The position numbers and the translations under genes are program-made. A DNA stretch of 64,000 nucleotides from Sutcliffiella horikoshii (GTDB lineage Bacteria; Bacillota; Bacilli; Bacillales; Bacillaceae_I): NCBI RefSeq assembly GCF_002157855.1, contig NZ_CP020880.1, positions 2,232,001-2,296,000 on the forward strand, given 5' to 3'. The notes under the pieces were generated by a model. The model did no database searches and had not been told where the DNA came from. It worked only from the letters and a program-made list of their open reading frames with translations. Below, one piece after another: positions 34,897 to 44,225 of this stretch (position 1 is its first letter; each line of letters begins with the position of its first letter).

Positions 34897-35535
34897 CTAC
34901 TTCTTCTCAATTATTCTCTTATCTGTATCAAGCTGTTGATAATTCATCAGTTTAATTTCTGTCGTAAGATTATTCATATCCCCTGAAAGCACTGCCATCA
35001 ACTCTTTTTCCATACTGCGTTCTAATTGTTTTAAAGCACTTTCTGTTTCTCGAAGCGCTTGAGAAACTTCATGAGTTCGCACTGGTTGATTTAATAGGTG
35101 CACATATTTTTCAGTGATGATAGCAGAGGAATCCAGATGATGGTGAAAGAAGCTTTGTGCTGTACGATACCGAACCGGTTCCTTTTCCACCATTTTAATG
35201 ATTTTAGTCGAGATTTTAGATAATTTTGTTATCGTTTGATAAACAAAAATAGAGCGTACTCTAAACCTTGAACTATTAATCTTCTTTGCTTTTTCTTTCG
35301 CTTCTCTTAATTGAGCAGTAACATATTTTTTCTCTTTTCGTTCAATCTTTTCCAGGTCATTATTAGGTAGCAATTTTCTCTTCAACGCCAAATAGCTTCC
35401 AAGAAAGCCACCAAAAGCGCCAAGAATACCAAGTTGAATTTGATTACCTGTTAAAAGAAATACTATTAAAAAACCGATGGCCGCTAAATTAAACGATAGG
35501 ATAATAATAAAACTTTGCAGTAAGAACCGTTTCAT
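34897..35535 (-). CDS. xpaC: XpaC family membrane protein
   Basis: A 212-residue protein with two N-terminal membrane helices (about 6-28 and 32-52) and a basic, helical cytosolic domain. XpaC was named for hydrolysis of 5-bromo-4-chloroindolyl phosphate when expressed from B. subtilis, but the enzymatic nature is doubtful. RYRTAQSFFHHHLDSS near 125-140 is a family segment. Two-gene unit with telA, which suggests that the membrane anchor and the coiled-coil protein work together. GGAG precedes the ATG at 35535 by 7 nt; a GTG at 35550 has no site. Confidence 0.88.
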   Translation of the reverse strand: MKRFLLQSFIIILSFNLAAIGFLIVFLLTGNQIQLGILGAFGGFLGSYLALKRKLLPNNDLEKIERKEKKYVTAQLREAKEKAKKINSSRFRVRSIFVYQTITKLSKISTKIIKMVEKEPVRYRTAQSFFHHHLDSSAIITEKYVHLLNQPVRTHEVSQALRETESALKQLERSMEKELMAVLSGDMNNLTTEIKLMNYQQLDTDKRIIEKK

Positions 35536-35687
35536 ATTTTCACTCCTCACCTTTTTTAAAGGCTTAAGATAAACTATACCTTTCTTACGTATTTAACAAG
35601 GGAAAGGTTTCAATTATTTATAGTTTTATTATATAGGAAAGAAGTAGGAATACGAAATATTTTATGTATCAGCAACTAGAAAAGATG

Positions 35688-35722
35688 AAAAAGACCCTTG
35701 ATTATGTAAAAATCAAGGGCTT
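35688..35722 (-). terminator. Terminator of gabD
   Basis: CCCTTGATT/AATCAAGGG with a 7-nt loop and TCTTTTT tail on the minus strand. Confidence 0.88.
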
Positions 35723-35731
35723 TAAAGTTTA

Positions 35732-37147
35732 TTAAATTCCTATGGAAACATATTTCACTTCCAAATATTCTTCCATCCCGTGATGTCCGCCTTCTCTGCC
35801 GATACCACTTTCTTTTAACCCGCCAAATGGGGCCTGTGCAACAGAAGGTGCCCCATCATTGACACCAATAATGCCATAATCAAGCCCTTCCGTAACTCGA
35901 TAAATTCTGGACATTTTCTCGGTAAATACATACGCAGCCAATCCATAAGGAGAATTGTTAGCTCTCTTGATTGCCTCTTCTTCCTCTTTAAAGGTTGTAA
36001 TTGGTGCAAGAGGACCAAATGTTTCCTCGTTCATGCAAAGCATTTCGTCTGTTACGCCAGTTATGACTGTCGGTTCCATAAACGTTTTTTCTTTCACTTC
36101 GCCACCAAAAGCAACGGCTGCACCTTTTTCTTTGGCATCGCTTAAATGCTCTCTCACTTTTTCCAATGCATCTTCATCAATCAGTGGGCCAAGATCAATT
36201 CCACGTTCCATCCCGTTTCCAACTTTTAGTTTAGAAACCTCTTTGACGAAAAGTGAAGTAAATTCTTCCTCTACACTCTCCTGTACATATATTCTATTGG
36301 CACAAATACAAGTTTGACCGGCATTTCTGAATTTTGACTGAACAAGTCCTTTTGCTGCTTTTTCCAGGTCCGCATCCTCAAATATGATAAACGGGGCATG
36401 TCCGCCAAGCTCCAATGATAGTTTCTTGACTGTATGAGATGCTTGTTCCATTAATTTCTTACCAATCTCCGTAGAGCCTGTAAAGGTAAGCTTTTTTACA
36501 TCTTTATGTTTCATTAATGACTCGCCAATAACGGAAGATTTTCCGGTGATGACTTGAAGAACACCTTTAGGTACTCCTGCTTCGTCTGCATATTTTGCCA
36601 AGAGTAGGGCAGTCAATGGAGTCTGTCCGGCTGGTTTCACGATTACCGTACATCCAGCAGCTAGGGCAGGAGCAACTTTCCTTGTAATCATTGCGGCTGG
36701 GAAATTCCATGGCGTAATGGCGGCAACAACACCAACCGGCTGCTTTTGAATCAGTACTCTTTTGTCCTTGGAGGAAGATGGAAGGGTCTCACCATAGATT
36801 CTTTTCCCTTCCTCTTTATACCAATCTACAAAACTATTCGCATAACCAACCTCTCCCAATGCTTCCCGGAACGGTTTGCCTTGCTCCTTTGTAAGAGTTT
36901 CTGCAATATGCTTTTTATTTTCCTCCAATAAAAGGAACCATTTATTTAAAATATCTGCACGCTCATATGCCGTATAATTCCTCCAAGTTTGAAAGGCTTC
37001 TTCGGCATGTTGCACCACATTTTCCAGTTGATCCTCTGAGATGCTAGGTACCGTACCAATCACTTCGCCAGTAGCTGGGTTCGTCACCTCAATTACTTCC
37101 TCGGTATTAACCCATTCTCCGTTTATGTACATCGAATATTTTTCCAT
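35732..37147 (-). CDS. gabD: NAD(P)-dependent succinate-semialdehyde dehydrogenase
   Basis: A 471-residue aldehyde dehydrogenase. The best match is the GabD group, which oxidises succinate semialdehyde to succinate. Signature residues: ITPWNFPAAMITRKVAPALAAG (cofactor and fold, split by strands, about 145-165), the FTGSTEIGKKL phosphate loop (about 218-228), general base Glu in LSLELGGHAPF (about 244) and nucleophile Cys in NAGQTCICANR (about 278). GREGGHHGMEEYLEVKY at the end is typical of GabD. Related semialdehydes remain possible substrates. GGAGG precedes the ATG by 7 nt; own terminator. Confidence 0.88.
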   Translation of the reverse strand: MEKYSMYINGEWVNTEEVIEVTNPATGEVIGTVPSISEDQLENVVQHAEEAFQTWRNYTAYERADILNKWFLLLEENKKHIAETLTKEQGKPFREALGEVGYANSFVDWYKEEGKRIYGETLPSSSKDKRVLIQKQPVGVVAAITPWNFPAAMITRKVAPALAAGCTVIVKPAGQTPLTALLLAKYADEAGVPKGVLQVITGKSSVIGESLMKHKDVKKLTFTGSTEIGKKLMEQASHTVKKLSLELGGHAPFIIFEDADLEKAAKGLVQSKFRNAGQTCICANRIYVQESVEEEFTSLFVKEVSKLKVGNGMERGIDLGPLIDEDALEKVREHLSDAKEKGAAVAFGGEVKEKTFMEPTVITGVTDEMLCMNEETFGPLAPITTFKEEEEAIKRANNSPYGLAAYVFTEKMSRIYRVTEGLDYGIIGVNDGAPSVAQAPFGGLKESGIGREGGHHGMEEYLEVKYVSIGI

Positions 37148-37227
37148 TGTGTTCCCTCCAATAAAAAGTTTTCAGGACATTCTCTCTAATATATTCACTC
37201 TTTATGGGCCATTCCCTTTATTGAACA

Positions 37228-37256
37228 CAAAAAAACACCATTTAAGGTGTTTTCTG
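37228..37256 (-). terminator. Terminator overlapping the stop codon of the MFS gene
   Basis: AAAACACC/GGTGTTTT with a 6-nt loop and a run of T. The TAA stop (37242-37244) lies in the loop, so the upstream arm is coding sequence. Confidence 0.85.
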
Positions 37257-38447
37257 TTCGGCAACTGCAACCGGTTGGCGAAATAGTCTTAAACCATATA
37301 TCAAAATCAATGTTAAGGATAGCATCCCAAAAACGATAGCCATCATTTGAAGTCCTATAGTATCGAGGAAAAGCCCGGTTCCAAGAAGTACTACCTGGAA
37401 CAACACGCGGTCCAGCATATTCCGGAATGAGAAAAAGCGTCCATGGTACTCTTTCGGTATTTTTGTTTGAAAGATAGTTGCTGCAATTGGAAAGAAACAT
37501 CCAACTGCCAAGCCGAATAACCCAAAAGAGAATAGTGTCATCCATTTAATGTCTGCAAAATACAAACTCAGGTGAGAAATGGCGATTAGCGTAACAAAGA
37601 AAAACATTAACGGTACCATATTGTTATCATTGGAAATGCGTTTTACGGCAAATGCACCAATCATAAAGCAGACACCCTCGATCGTGTAAATCCAGCTTTT
37701 AATCGTTTGATCATCCTGGATTTCACTGATGTTGATGACCATCAGGTTGAAACCGCCGATGAATAAGAACGGGATAAACGTTAGAATCAATACGGTAAGA
37801 GCTATCGGCGTTTCCTTTAAAACAGGCAGTACTTCTTTGAAGTCTCCGGATTTTTTGTTCTTGCCTTCTAGTGAATCGTTTTGGTTTGGTTCTTCAAAGT
37901 TCAATAAAAAGGTAAGTAAGAATAATATTCCATAAGCAACCATGGAAGCCATATACAAGGAAGATAAACTCATAATGACTAGCATCGCTCCAGCAAGTGC
38001 TGTCCCTGCAATCCTAGAAACAGTGGATACATTCATATGCACCCCGTTCATTTCTAATAAATCTTTGTCTTTCACAATCAACGGAATAGATGATTGCAAC
38101 GCAGGAAAATAAAATGCGGCAGACAACTGAATAGCAATCATAAAAATGATCATAAAGAGAATAGATTGATATTCAATCGCTAAAAACATAAATACTACAC
38201 TAATCATCCGGCCAAATCCTGATATTAGCATTACTCGCTTTTTACTTGTTGAGTCAATAATCTTACCAGCTAAAGGGCCTACCATCACTCCTGCAAGTAA
38301 TCCCGCAAACAAAATAAGAGACTTGGCAAAGTCTGAAGGAACCAATGCCTGCATAAACTCCAAGTTCCCAATAATACCCGTCCATAAGCCTAATCCAGCA
38401 ATAAATTCACCTATTAAAATAATCCATACATTCCGGTTTTTCCACAT
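37242..38447 (-). CDS. MFS transporter (12 helices)
   Basis: A 401-residue major facilitator with 12 predicted helices. Family marks: GLWTGIIGNLEFMQAL in helix 1, the loop 2-3 motif GPLAGKIIDSTSKKRVM (about 57-73, motif A variant), and a long central loop rich in charged residues (about 185-205). The last loop carries KIPKEYHGRFFSFRNML (about 335-351), as in macrolide/enterobactin-type (MFS_3/DHA3) exporters. Substrate unknown. I chose the ATG at 38447 (GGAG 8 nt upstream); the frame to 38516 has no site. Array 2 of the 52-bp repeat lies about 105 nt upstream. Confidence 0.87.
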   Translation of the reverse strand: MWKNRNVWIILIGEFIAGLGLWTGIIGNLEFMQALVPSDFAKSLILFAGLLAGVMVGPLAGKIIDSTSKKRVMLISGFGRMISVVFMFLAIEYQSILFMIIFMIAIQLSAAFYFPALQSSIPLIVKDKDLLEMNGVHMNVSTVSRIAGTALAGAMLVIMSLSSLYMASMVAYGILFLLTFLLNFEEPNQNDSLEGKNKKSGDFKEVLPVLKETPIALTVLILTFIPFLFIGGFNLMVINISEIQDDQTIKSWIYTIEGVCFMIGAFAVKRISNDNNMVPLMFFFVTLIAISHLSLYFADIKWMTLFSFGLFGLAVGCFFPIAATIFQTKIPKEYHGRFFSFRNMLDRVLFQVVLLGTGLFLDTIGLQMMAIVFGMLSLTLILIYGLRLFRQPVAVAEQKTP

Positions 38448-38552
38448 GATAGTTTCTCCGATCACTTGTGTTGTTGTAAGTAAAACTATACCATGGAATG
38501 AATTAATTCGCCACACGAAATTTCTGTTTGTAAGTATATACTCAAGTAGCCT

Positions 38553-38735
38553 CGGGATTGAGGTCTTTATACGGGTGATGAGGACATCTCTTGAACTTTC
38601 TCTTCATCACTGAGGTCTTCATCACGGCAGGACATCTCTTGACCTTTTTCCTCGTCACTGAGGTCTTCATCACGGCGATGAGGACATCTCTCCTTCTTTT
38701 TCATCGTTACTGAGGTCTTCATCACGACCATGAGG
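38553..38735 (+). repeat. 52-bp-type repeat array 2 (3 units)
   Basis: Three units begin at about 38577, 38639 and 38676, each GATGAGGACATCTCTTG.. to GAGGTCTTCATCACGGC; the second has lost its leading GATGAG. A half unit (GATTGAGGTCTTTATACGGGT) precedes them. The closing arm here is GAGGTCTTCATC, which pairs over 12 nt with GATGAGGACCTC-type openings. Orientation is the same as arrays 1 and 3, and the right end lies about 45 nt past the terminator of the minus-strand yusW gene. An 81-codon minus-strand frame through it is just repeat read as protein. Confidence 0.85.
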
Positions 38736-38780
38736 TCCCCCGCCCTTCGGTTAAAGGAAGAGTCTGGAAAGGAAAGCAAT

Positions 38781-38816
38781 AAAAAATTGGCATAGGGAAG
38801 ACCCTTTGCCAATTCT
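38781..38816 (-). terminator. Terminator of yusW
   Basis: AATTGGCAAAGGG/CCCTATGCCAATT hairpin followed by TTTTTTATT on the minus strand. Confidence 0.9.
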
Positions 38817-38822
38817 CACGGG

Positions 38823-39293
38823 TTATTTCTTCTCTTCATATTTCTTAATGGTACCGTCCTCAAATGTTACTTCAAGCTCAAATTCTTTATAGTCATCTTT
38901 TAAACCGAATACTTCCAACACCTGTGTCATTACTTCTTGTTGATCTTCACTGCTATCAAATTTCAATTGTTCCAATCGAGGTGACAATTCCGTATATGCC
39001 TCGTCCCCTTTTAATGACACTTCATTAATATCATCCTCAATTTCTGCTTCTCCATTTCCTTCTGCTTCGAACTCTGCTTCATACTTTACTCTGTTTTCGT
39101 ACTCCACTTCCAGGTCGAACTTGGTAAACTTATGTCCAGTTGTACTCTGTTCGTTTTCTACATCTGTTGCTGTACCCTCATTTTGAGGAGCATTTTCAGG
39201 AGGGGCAGATAAATTATCATTATCAGTTCCACAACCTGCTGCTAATCCAATAGTTAAGGTCATTACAAAAGCTGTAATAATCCATTTATTCAT
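38823..39293 (-). CDS. yusW: YusW-like lipoprotein
   Basis: A 156-residue lipoprotein: lipobox GLAAGC (residues 16-21), an Asn/Pro/Glu-rich tether to about 52 and a highly acidic YusW-type domain (FTKFDLEVEYEN near 56 and FELEVTFEDGTIKKYEEK at the end are the paired strands typical of the family). Function unknown. GGAG precedes the ATG by 8 nt. Monocistronic with its own terminator. Confidence 0.83.
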   Translation of the reverse strand: MNKWIITAFVMTLTIGLAAGCGTDNDNLSAPPENAPQNEGTATDVENEQSTTGHKFTKFDLEVEYENRVKYEAEFEAEGNGEAEIEDDINEVSLKGDEAYTELSPRLEQLKFDSSEDQQEVMTQVLEVFGLKDDYKEFELEVTFEDGTIKKYEEKK

Positions 39294-39351
39294 CTAGTCA
39301 TCTCCTTTAGTATTTGTAAGAGTATTTTTTCCTATTGGAAATTTTTCACCC

Positions 39352-39999
39352 TCAATTATGGAAAGAATTTATTTTCTTGTTATGTACAACTTTCGAATAA
39401 ATCCCACTCATTAACAATAACCATGAAGCCCCCATTGCAAACCCGCCAAATACATCCAGGGGGTAGTGTACGCCTAAATAAACTCTGCTAAATCCAATTA
39501 GTCCAATTAATACGAAACAAAAAATCATCAATGTATTCCTTAGCCAACTTTTCTTAATCATCCAATAACACAAATATGCGATAGCCCCGTAGAATGCCAT
39601 GGAATTCATGGAGTGTCCACTAGGGTAACTATAATACCCTGCCTCTACTACATGATCTAAGCTTGGTCTGTCTCTTGAAAAAATCGTCTTTAATAATGTG
39701 TTTAGCAATCGAACCCCTACTAGATTACCCCAAAGAAATAAGGCTAAATACCAGTTTCGTTTAAATAGAATGAAGAGGGTCAAGACAATAAGTGCTGGGT
39801 AGAAAAACAGCTTCGACCCTATATAAGATAAAAAGATAAAGAATCCATCCATTTCACCTATTCTATAAAGGCTTTCACCAATCATCCTGTCCCATGATTC
39901 CGTAGCTTCTAAACTGATCAATAATGCTACAAAGAGAAAAATGGTAAAAAGAATACCGCTTGCCATAAACATAGCGTTTGATTTTATGTAACTATTCAT
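39352..39999 (-). CDS. PAP2 family phosphatase
   Basis: A 215-residue membrane phosphatase of the PAP2 superfamily with six helices. The three catalytic motifs are complete: KTIFSRDRP (about 108-116), YPSGHS (about 128-133) and SRVYLGVHYPLDV (about 170-182). Likely substrates are undecaprenyl pyrophosphate, phosphatidate or phosphatidylglycerophosphate; the sequence does not decide. GGGAGTGA precedes the ATG. Downstream is yusW (59 nt), on the same strand. Confidence 0.9.
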   Translation of the reverse strand: MNSYIKSNAMFMASGILFTIFLFVALLISLEATESWDRMIGESLYRIGEMDGFFIFLSYIGSKLFFYPALIVLTLFILFKRNWYLALFLWGNLVGVRLLNTLLKTIFSRDRPSLDHVVEAGYYSYPSGHSMNSMAFYGAIAYLCYWMIKKSWLRNTLMIFCFVLIGLIGFSRVYLGVHYPLDVFGGFAMGASWLLLMSGIYSKVVHNKKINSFHN

Positions 40000-40013
40000 G
40001 ATGTCACTCCCGA

Positions 40014-40052
40014 CAAAAAAGGCTAACTCCTTGTTTCTTAGAGTTAGCCTAA
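40014..40052 (-). terminator. Terminator of yojN-yojO
   Basis: AGGCTAACTC/GAGTTAGCCT with an 11-nt loop followed by TTTTTT on the minus strand. Confidence 0.93.
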
Positions 40053-40061
40053 TTGCTTTTT

Positions 40062-42005
40062 TTATAAACTTTTTAACAATAATTTTTTCAAAAGTGGAAA
40101 GAGCACATCTGGTAACTCTTCAATATCGGGAACTAAAATACTATACTTGCCATACATATTTTGTATGGTTTTTACTTGTCCCTCATCAATTTCACCGTTA
40201 GCCAAGAATACGTTGATGACTTCAAGTCCGTTTTTCCTAGCTTCCATCACAGCTTGATGTGTATCGACTATGCCGTTCTTTTCGTAGTCCATCGCTGCAG
40301 GTTCCCCGTCGGAGAATACAAGTAGAAATTTTTGTTTTTCACTCCGTTGTACAAGTCTTTTGGTCATATGTCTGATTGCATAACCATCTCTGTTATCTTC
40401 TTCAGGTTCCAGCTGGAGGATTTCTGGCCCTGACGCACGTCTAAGACTTGAGTTGAAGTCTATCACTGTTTTAAAGTAGTTTGGTTGGCTTGTCTTTGTT
40501 GCATCATTAGTATCTTCCCAGAATCCTACCACTTCATGCGGGACAAAGACGGATTTTAAGGCTTCATGAAAAAGCGTGATTCCATATTTGGTCTGTTCCA
40601 TTTTATCGAACATGGAAGCTGAGCAATCAACCAAAAGGGAGAACACAGCATCAATTTCAATGGAGGGATTATCTTTTTTATAAAAAACTCTTGTATTTTC
40701 TTCTGTAAACCAAGGTAAGAGCTTTTTGCTTAATCTGCCGAATGGAAGATCACTTCTTGGCATGATTTTTTTGTGTTCCAACGTTTTCTGTATCAGTTGT
40801 TTTAATTTCTTTTGGTAGGTGGAGACAAACAGTTTGTATTCATCATACCTATCATAATGTTCCGATGATATATTCTCTGGCTTTAAGAAGACAGGATAGG
40901 CGAACTTGTTCTCTTTCCCAAACTCCGCACCGCTTCCTCCTTCTTTTTTTGTATCATTTAGAACGTCCAGCGCTTCTAACTTTGAATAATCATTTTTATT
41001 CGTCTGCTGACTCTCGCCTTGAACAAAGCCCATTGCCTGGTCTCCGTCTTCCCCTTCGCGCACGCCTTCCCCCATTAGATCGGTTTTCGTTCCTTGTTCC
41101 ATATCAAACTGGAGGAAGCTTTTATTGTTGCTTTCTGATTCACGATGCCAAGTTGGTAGCTTGTCTTCATGTACATCTTCTTCGTCGTCTTCGTTATCCT
41201 TTTGTTTTATGTCGTCATTTTTCAGTTCGCTTTTTCTTTTCATTTCATCAAAGGTTGGGGACTTGTCTACTTCAGGCATCTCTGAAAAGTCCGGAAGGAA
41301 AAAATACGTATTAAGCATATCTTTCTCCAAGAGGTCTTCCAATACTTCAACGATAATTTCGACACTCCGAAGGATATCTTTCGTGTTTCTTGCTTCATAA
41401 GATTTAGCAATCTCTACTCGGAGAAATGGGATAGCAAGGTCTAACTCCTCATTTAATGGAGGTACTTCCTCCAAAGGATTGTCTGTAGTCAATAAGAGAT
41501 ACAACAAATTGTACAGCGCATCAGTCATAATATTTCTTTCCATATTAACTGTAAGTTGGCTTCTGAAATATTTATGATACTCCACTCTTCTCACCATGAA
41601 GGTTTTAGTGGTGCCTGGCCGCTCTCGTTTGCAAAGTTCCTCAAGCCTTATGTCTTCCATCAGAATAAACAATTGTCTGCTAAAGCTTGATAGATGTGTT
41701 TTTTTCATAAAGGCAAAAAGCTGTTTAATCACTTTATAATCAGTATGTACAACAGATCCCACACTTCGTAAATACACATCGCTTTTCATGCCGTGCAGTT
41801 TTTCGAAAGTCGGATGGTTATCCCAAAATAAACTGATAAACATTTTATTCATATATGGGTCATAGTAGGACTTGAACGCATATTCCACTTCAAGATCTTT
41901 CTTCTTAGAAAGGGAAGTCGCTAAGTCCGATAATTCCATAAATAGAAAGGAATCAATTTTTTTATCATTAAAAACGATAGGTCTCAAGTTAATCTCCTCA
42001 TTCAA
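40062..42005 (-). CDS. yojO: VWA-domain protein, NorD/CobT-like partner of the AAA ATPase
   Basis: A 647-residue cytosolic protein. The N-terminal 250 residues are helical, residues about 255-345 are a long acidic, low-complexity linker ([15 protein letters not shown]), and the C-terminal VWA domain (about 450-640) has the MIDAS motif DCSASMFD and [11 protein letters not shown] for metal binding. It resembles B. subtilis YojO (about 640 residues), annotated as a NorD-like activator. MoxR-type AAA/VWA pairs insert metals or remodel protein complexes; the client here is unknown. Translation overlaps that of yojN by 8 nt. Confidence 0.88.
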   Translation of the reverse strand: MNEEINLRPIVFNDKKIDSFLFMELSDLATSLSKKKDLEVEYAFKSYYDPYMNKMFISLFWDNHPTFEKLHGMKSDVYLRSVGSVVHTDYKVIKQLFAFMKKTHLSSFSRQLFILMEDIRLEELCKRERPGTTKTFMVRRVEYHKYFRSQLTVNMERNIMTDALYNLLYLLLTTDNPLEEVPPLNEELDLAIPFLRVEIAKSYEARNTKDILRSVEIIVEVLEDLLEKDMLNTYFFLPDFSEMPEVDKSPTFDEMKRKSELKNDDIKQKDNEDDEEDVHEDKLPTWHRESESNNKSFLQFDMEQGTKTDLMGEGVREGEDGDQAMGFVQGESQQTNKNDYSKLEALDVLNDTKKEGGSGAEFGKENKFAYPVFLKPENISSEHYDRYDEYKLFVSTYQKKLKQLIQKTLEHKKIMPRSDLPFGRLSKKLLPWFTEENTRVFYKKDNPSIEIDAVFSLLVDCSASMFDKMEQTKYGITLFHEALKSVFVPHEVVGFWEDTNDATKTSQPNYFKTVIDFNSSLRRASGPEILQLEPEEDNRDGYAIRHMTKRLVQRSEKQKFLLVFSDGEPAAMDYEKNGIVDTHQAVMEARKNGLEVINVFLANGEIDEGQVKTIQNMYGKYSILVPDIEELPDVLFPLLKKLLLKSL

Positions 42006-42870
42006 ACAAAGTTTGTGCGATGTTTAAGATAGCGGCTTTTTCTCTATCATCTTCCAACTTTTCGACAATACCACGCTTAATCGCTCTAAGTGGTGGTAAG
42101 TATACACTAAGATCACAAGTGTCTAATAGTGCGCGCACAGACGCAGCTTCTTCGGATAGATTTCCGTTTTCAACAAGCGCGATAAGGTCAGCTGATAATG
42201 TTACATATTTCTTAAGCAATTTTTCATCTTCCAGTTTGGATTGACTTTTCAATACTTGAAGTAACACTTCTCCCTGTACATAAGGTACATCAATAACTAC
42301 AAAACGATTTTTCAATGCTTCATTTAATGGTACCGTTCCCACATATCCTTCATTGATGGCAGCAATCACGCCAAAGTTCTGATTTGCTTTCACAACTTCC
42401 CCTGTAAAAGGATTCGTAATCGTTTTACGGTAATCCAACACTCCGTTTAAAATTGGCAAAGTTTCTGGTTTCGCCATATTTATCTCATCTATATAAAGAA
42501 GGTTTCCTTGCTTCATTGCATTGATTACTGGACCTGGCACAAACTCTATCGTCGCTTTTCCATCATTATTGTGGATGGTCTTAAAGCCAAGTAGTGCCTC
42601 AGCATCTAAATCTACAGAGCAGTTGATACTATGCATCGGCTGATAAAAAATGGAAGATAACGTTTCTGCCAACTTCGTTTTCCCCGATCCTGTTGGCCCT
42701 TTTAACAGGACGTTCTTCCCCATAGATAAAGCAATGATACAATCAAACAATACATCATCATCAGCTGATGTATACCCTGCTGATCCTATAAGGGAGCTTG
42801 TACCATCGTTTTCTTTATTTTTTTTAATCTTATCTTGAATAGCTGTAGGTAATTGATCTATAGCAAACAT
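41998..42870 (-). CDS. yojN: MoxR-type AAA ATPase
   Basis: A 290-residue AAA+ ATPase of the MoxR/NorQ class. Walker A is GPTGSGKT (58-65), Walker [11 protein letters not shown] (Asp128, Glu129), sensor 1 lies in [12 protein letters not shown] near 170 and the arginine-finger region in [16 protein letters not shown] (about 180-195). It pairs with the VWA protein encoded 8 nt inside its own 3' end. Such pairs act as chaperones for metalloenzymes (for example nitric oxide reductase activation), but no client gene is adjacent. Confidence 0.92.
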   Translation of the reverse strand: MFAIDQLPTAIQDKIKKNKENDGTSSLIGSAGYTSADDDVLFDCIIALSMGKNVLLKGPTGSGKTKLAETLSSIFYQPMHSINCSVDLDAEALLGFKTIHNNDGKATIEFVPGPVINAMKQGNLLYIDEINMAKPETLPILNGVLDYRKTITNPFTGEVVKANQNFGVIAAINEGYVGTVPLNEALKNRFVVIDVPYVQGEVLLQVLKSQSKLEDEKLLKKYVTLSADLIALVENGNLSEEAASVRALLDTCDLSVYLPPLRAIKRGIVEKLEDDREKAAILNIAQTLFE

Positions 42871-42936
42871 CTTTCAGTCTCCTTTTAACTTATTCCATTT
42901 AGTATCCCACATTTTGAGCGTAGATATCGTATTATT

Positions 42937-42973
42937 GAAAAAGGCTGCTGACATTAGATTGTCAACAGCCTAG
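42937..42973 (-). terminator. Terminator of terC-like gene
   Basis: AGGCTGTTGACA/ATGTCAGCAGCCT with a short loop and TTTTTC on the minus strand. Confidence 0.85.
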
Positions 42974-43020
42974 TACATTATATCAATTATTGCTTGTTAC
43001 TTGAAGTAAAAAGAGTTAGC

Positions 43021-43803
43021 TTACTTGATGCTATCCACTTCTTGCACTACTTTGTTCTTTCCGGAAACAATCCAGCCACCAACAGCGATACCGATCAAGA
43101 CAATCCAGAACATCGCTTTAAATAACGGACTGTGCGGGAAGTGGTATGGAAGCACGCCAACACTTGGGTGTGCCAATGTGTACATAGCAAGTTTGAAACC
43201 TACCCAACCTACAATTAAAAATGCGGCAGTTTCCAAACTTGGTCTTTCTTTTAGCAACTTAACGAACAAGGTAGCAGCAAAACGCATGATAACTACGCCG
43301 ATAAATCCACCAAGGAAGATAATGATGAATTGACCTCCATCAATACCCCCGATTTGAGGAAGGTTTGTTTTTGGCAATGTCATCGCTAATGCAAAAGCTG
43401 CTAAAATAGAGTCAACTGCAAATGCAATGTCTGCAACTTCTACTTTGAAAACTGTCATCCAAAAACCAGACTGTTTTTTTGGCGTATCAACGGTAGCAGC
43501 ATGCTCCACTTTTGCCACTGCAAACCGTCGCCATATATGGTTTAGTGCGATAAACAGCAAGTATGCGGCACCAATCGCCTGCACCTGCCAAATGGTTACT
43601 AAGAATGAGATAGCGAATAAAGACCCGAGCCTAAAGACGAGTGCTCCTGCCAGGCCATAAAATAAAGCCTTTTTCCGTGCTTCTTCCGGGAGGTGCTTAA
43701 CCATAATTGCTAGTACTAGTGCGTTGTCAGCCGCTAAAATACCTTCAAGTGCAATCAAGACAAGAAGAACCCAGCCGTATTCCAATAATAATGATAATTC
43801 CAT
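43021..43803 (-). CDS. TerC family membrane protein, probable manganese exporter
   Basis: A 260-residue seven-helix TerC-family protein. Acidic intramembrane motifs ILAADNALV (about 22-30) and VADIAFAVDSILAAF (about 122-136) match metal-binding positions of the family. B. subtilis relatives YceF and YkoY (MeeF, MeeY) export Mn2+ to metalate secreted enzymes and YkoY is controlled by a manganese riboswitch. Here a yybP-ykoY riboswitch also stands upstream, so Mn-induced export is a strong inference. By sequence the N-terminus (MELSLLLEYGWVLLVLIALE) looks closer to YceF. AGGAGAGG precedes the ATG. Confidence 0.92.
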   Translation of the reverse strand: MELSLLLEYGWVLLVLIALEGILAADNALVLAIMVKHLPEEARKKALFYGLAGALVFRLGSLFAISFLVTIWQVQAIGAAYLLFIALNHIWRRFAVAKVEHAATVDTPKKQSGFWMTVFKVEVADIAFAVDSILAAFALAMTLPKTNLPQIGGIDGGQFIIIFLGGFIGVVIMRFAATLFVKLLKERPSLETAAFLIVGWVGFKLAMYTLAHPSVGVLPYHFPHSPLFKAMFWIVLIGIAVGGWIVSGKNKVVQEVDSIK

Positions 43804-43824
43804 GGTTTCCTCTCCTTTTTACAT

Positions 43825-43863
43825 AATAAAAGCCTTTCCTAAGAAACAGGTTAAGGCTTTTAT
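43825..43863 (-). terminator. Second leader terminator before the terC-like gene
   Basis: AAAAGCCTTAACCTG..AGGAAAGGCTTTT on the minus strand, T-rich tail; stem AAAAGCCTT/AAGGCTTTT. It lies between the riboswitch terminator and the ribosome site. Confidence 0.75.
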
Positions 43864-43867
43864 GAAC

Positions 43868-43923
43868 ACATAAAAGACCTTTACCTAGAACTGTCCAATT
43901 TCCAGTTTAGGCAAAGGTCTTGC
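43868..43923 (-). terminator. Riboswitch-proximal terminator/antiterminator hairpin
   Basis: AAGACCTTTGCCTA/TAGGTAAAGGTCTT with a loop of about 20 nt and TTTATG after it. It follows the Mn riboswitch directly. Confidence 0.8.
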
Positions 43924-43924
43924 T

Positions 43925-44025
43925 AACAACATCAAGGTTGCCGATAAAGCCGGTGCTGATTCAGTCAGTCACGTCATGACGGCAATATCGTTCTCATAGC
44001 TACTCCCCTTTGATTGGGCTTGTGC
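43925..44025 (-). promoter_or_regulatory. yybP-ykoY manganese riboswitch
   Basis: On the minus strand the conserved AAAGGGGAGTAGC (44000-44012) begins the aptamer, and the second conserved internal loop (GCCGTCATGACG, then ACCGGC near 43950) follows. This is the yybP-ykoY class, which senses Mn2+ and turns on expression of exporters such as TerC proteins. Confidence 0.9.
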
Positions 44026-44225
44026 ATATGTAGTTTTAATATAAACCTATTCTAGTAGGTTTATAGAAATGTGTCAACAAAATAATTTTTCCTGATTAAG
44101 AACGTTTTGTCTGGTCATTGTCTTAAATTTCAAATATTTTATTTCTACACTCTAAATAAATGTTTTATGATATAATCCATACCATTATTACATAATTACT
44201 TCATATAAAAGGTCGTGGCTTTGTT

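Noticed and set aside
38567-38812. 81-codon minus-strand frame with repeated RDEDLSDEEK
   Set aside because: It is the 52-bp-type repeat read as protein; spacing of units breaks the frame elsewhere, and no ribosome site precedes it.
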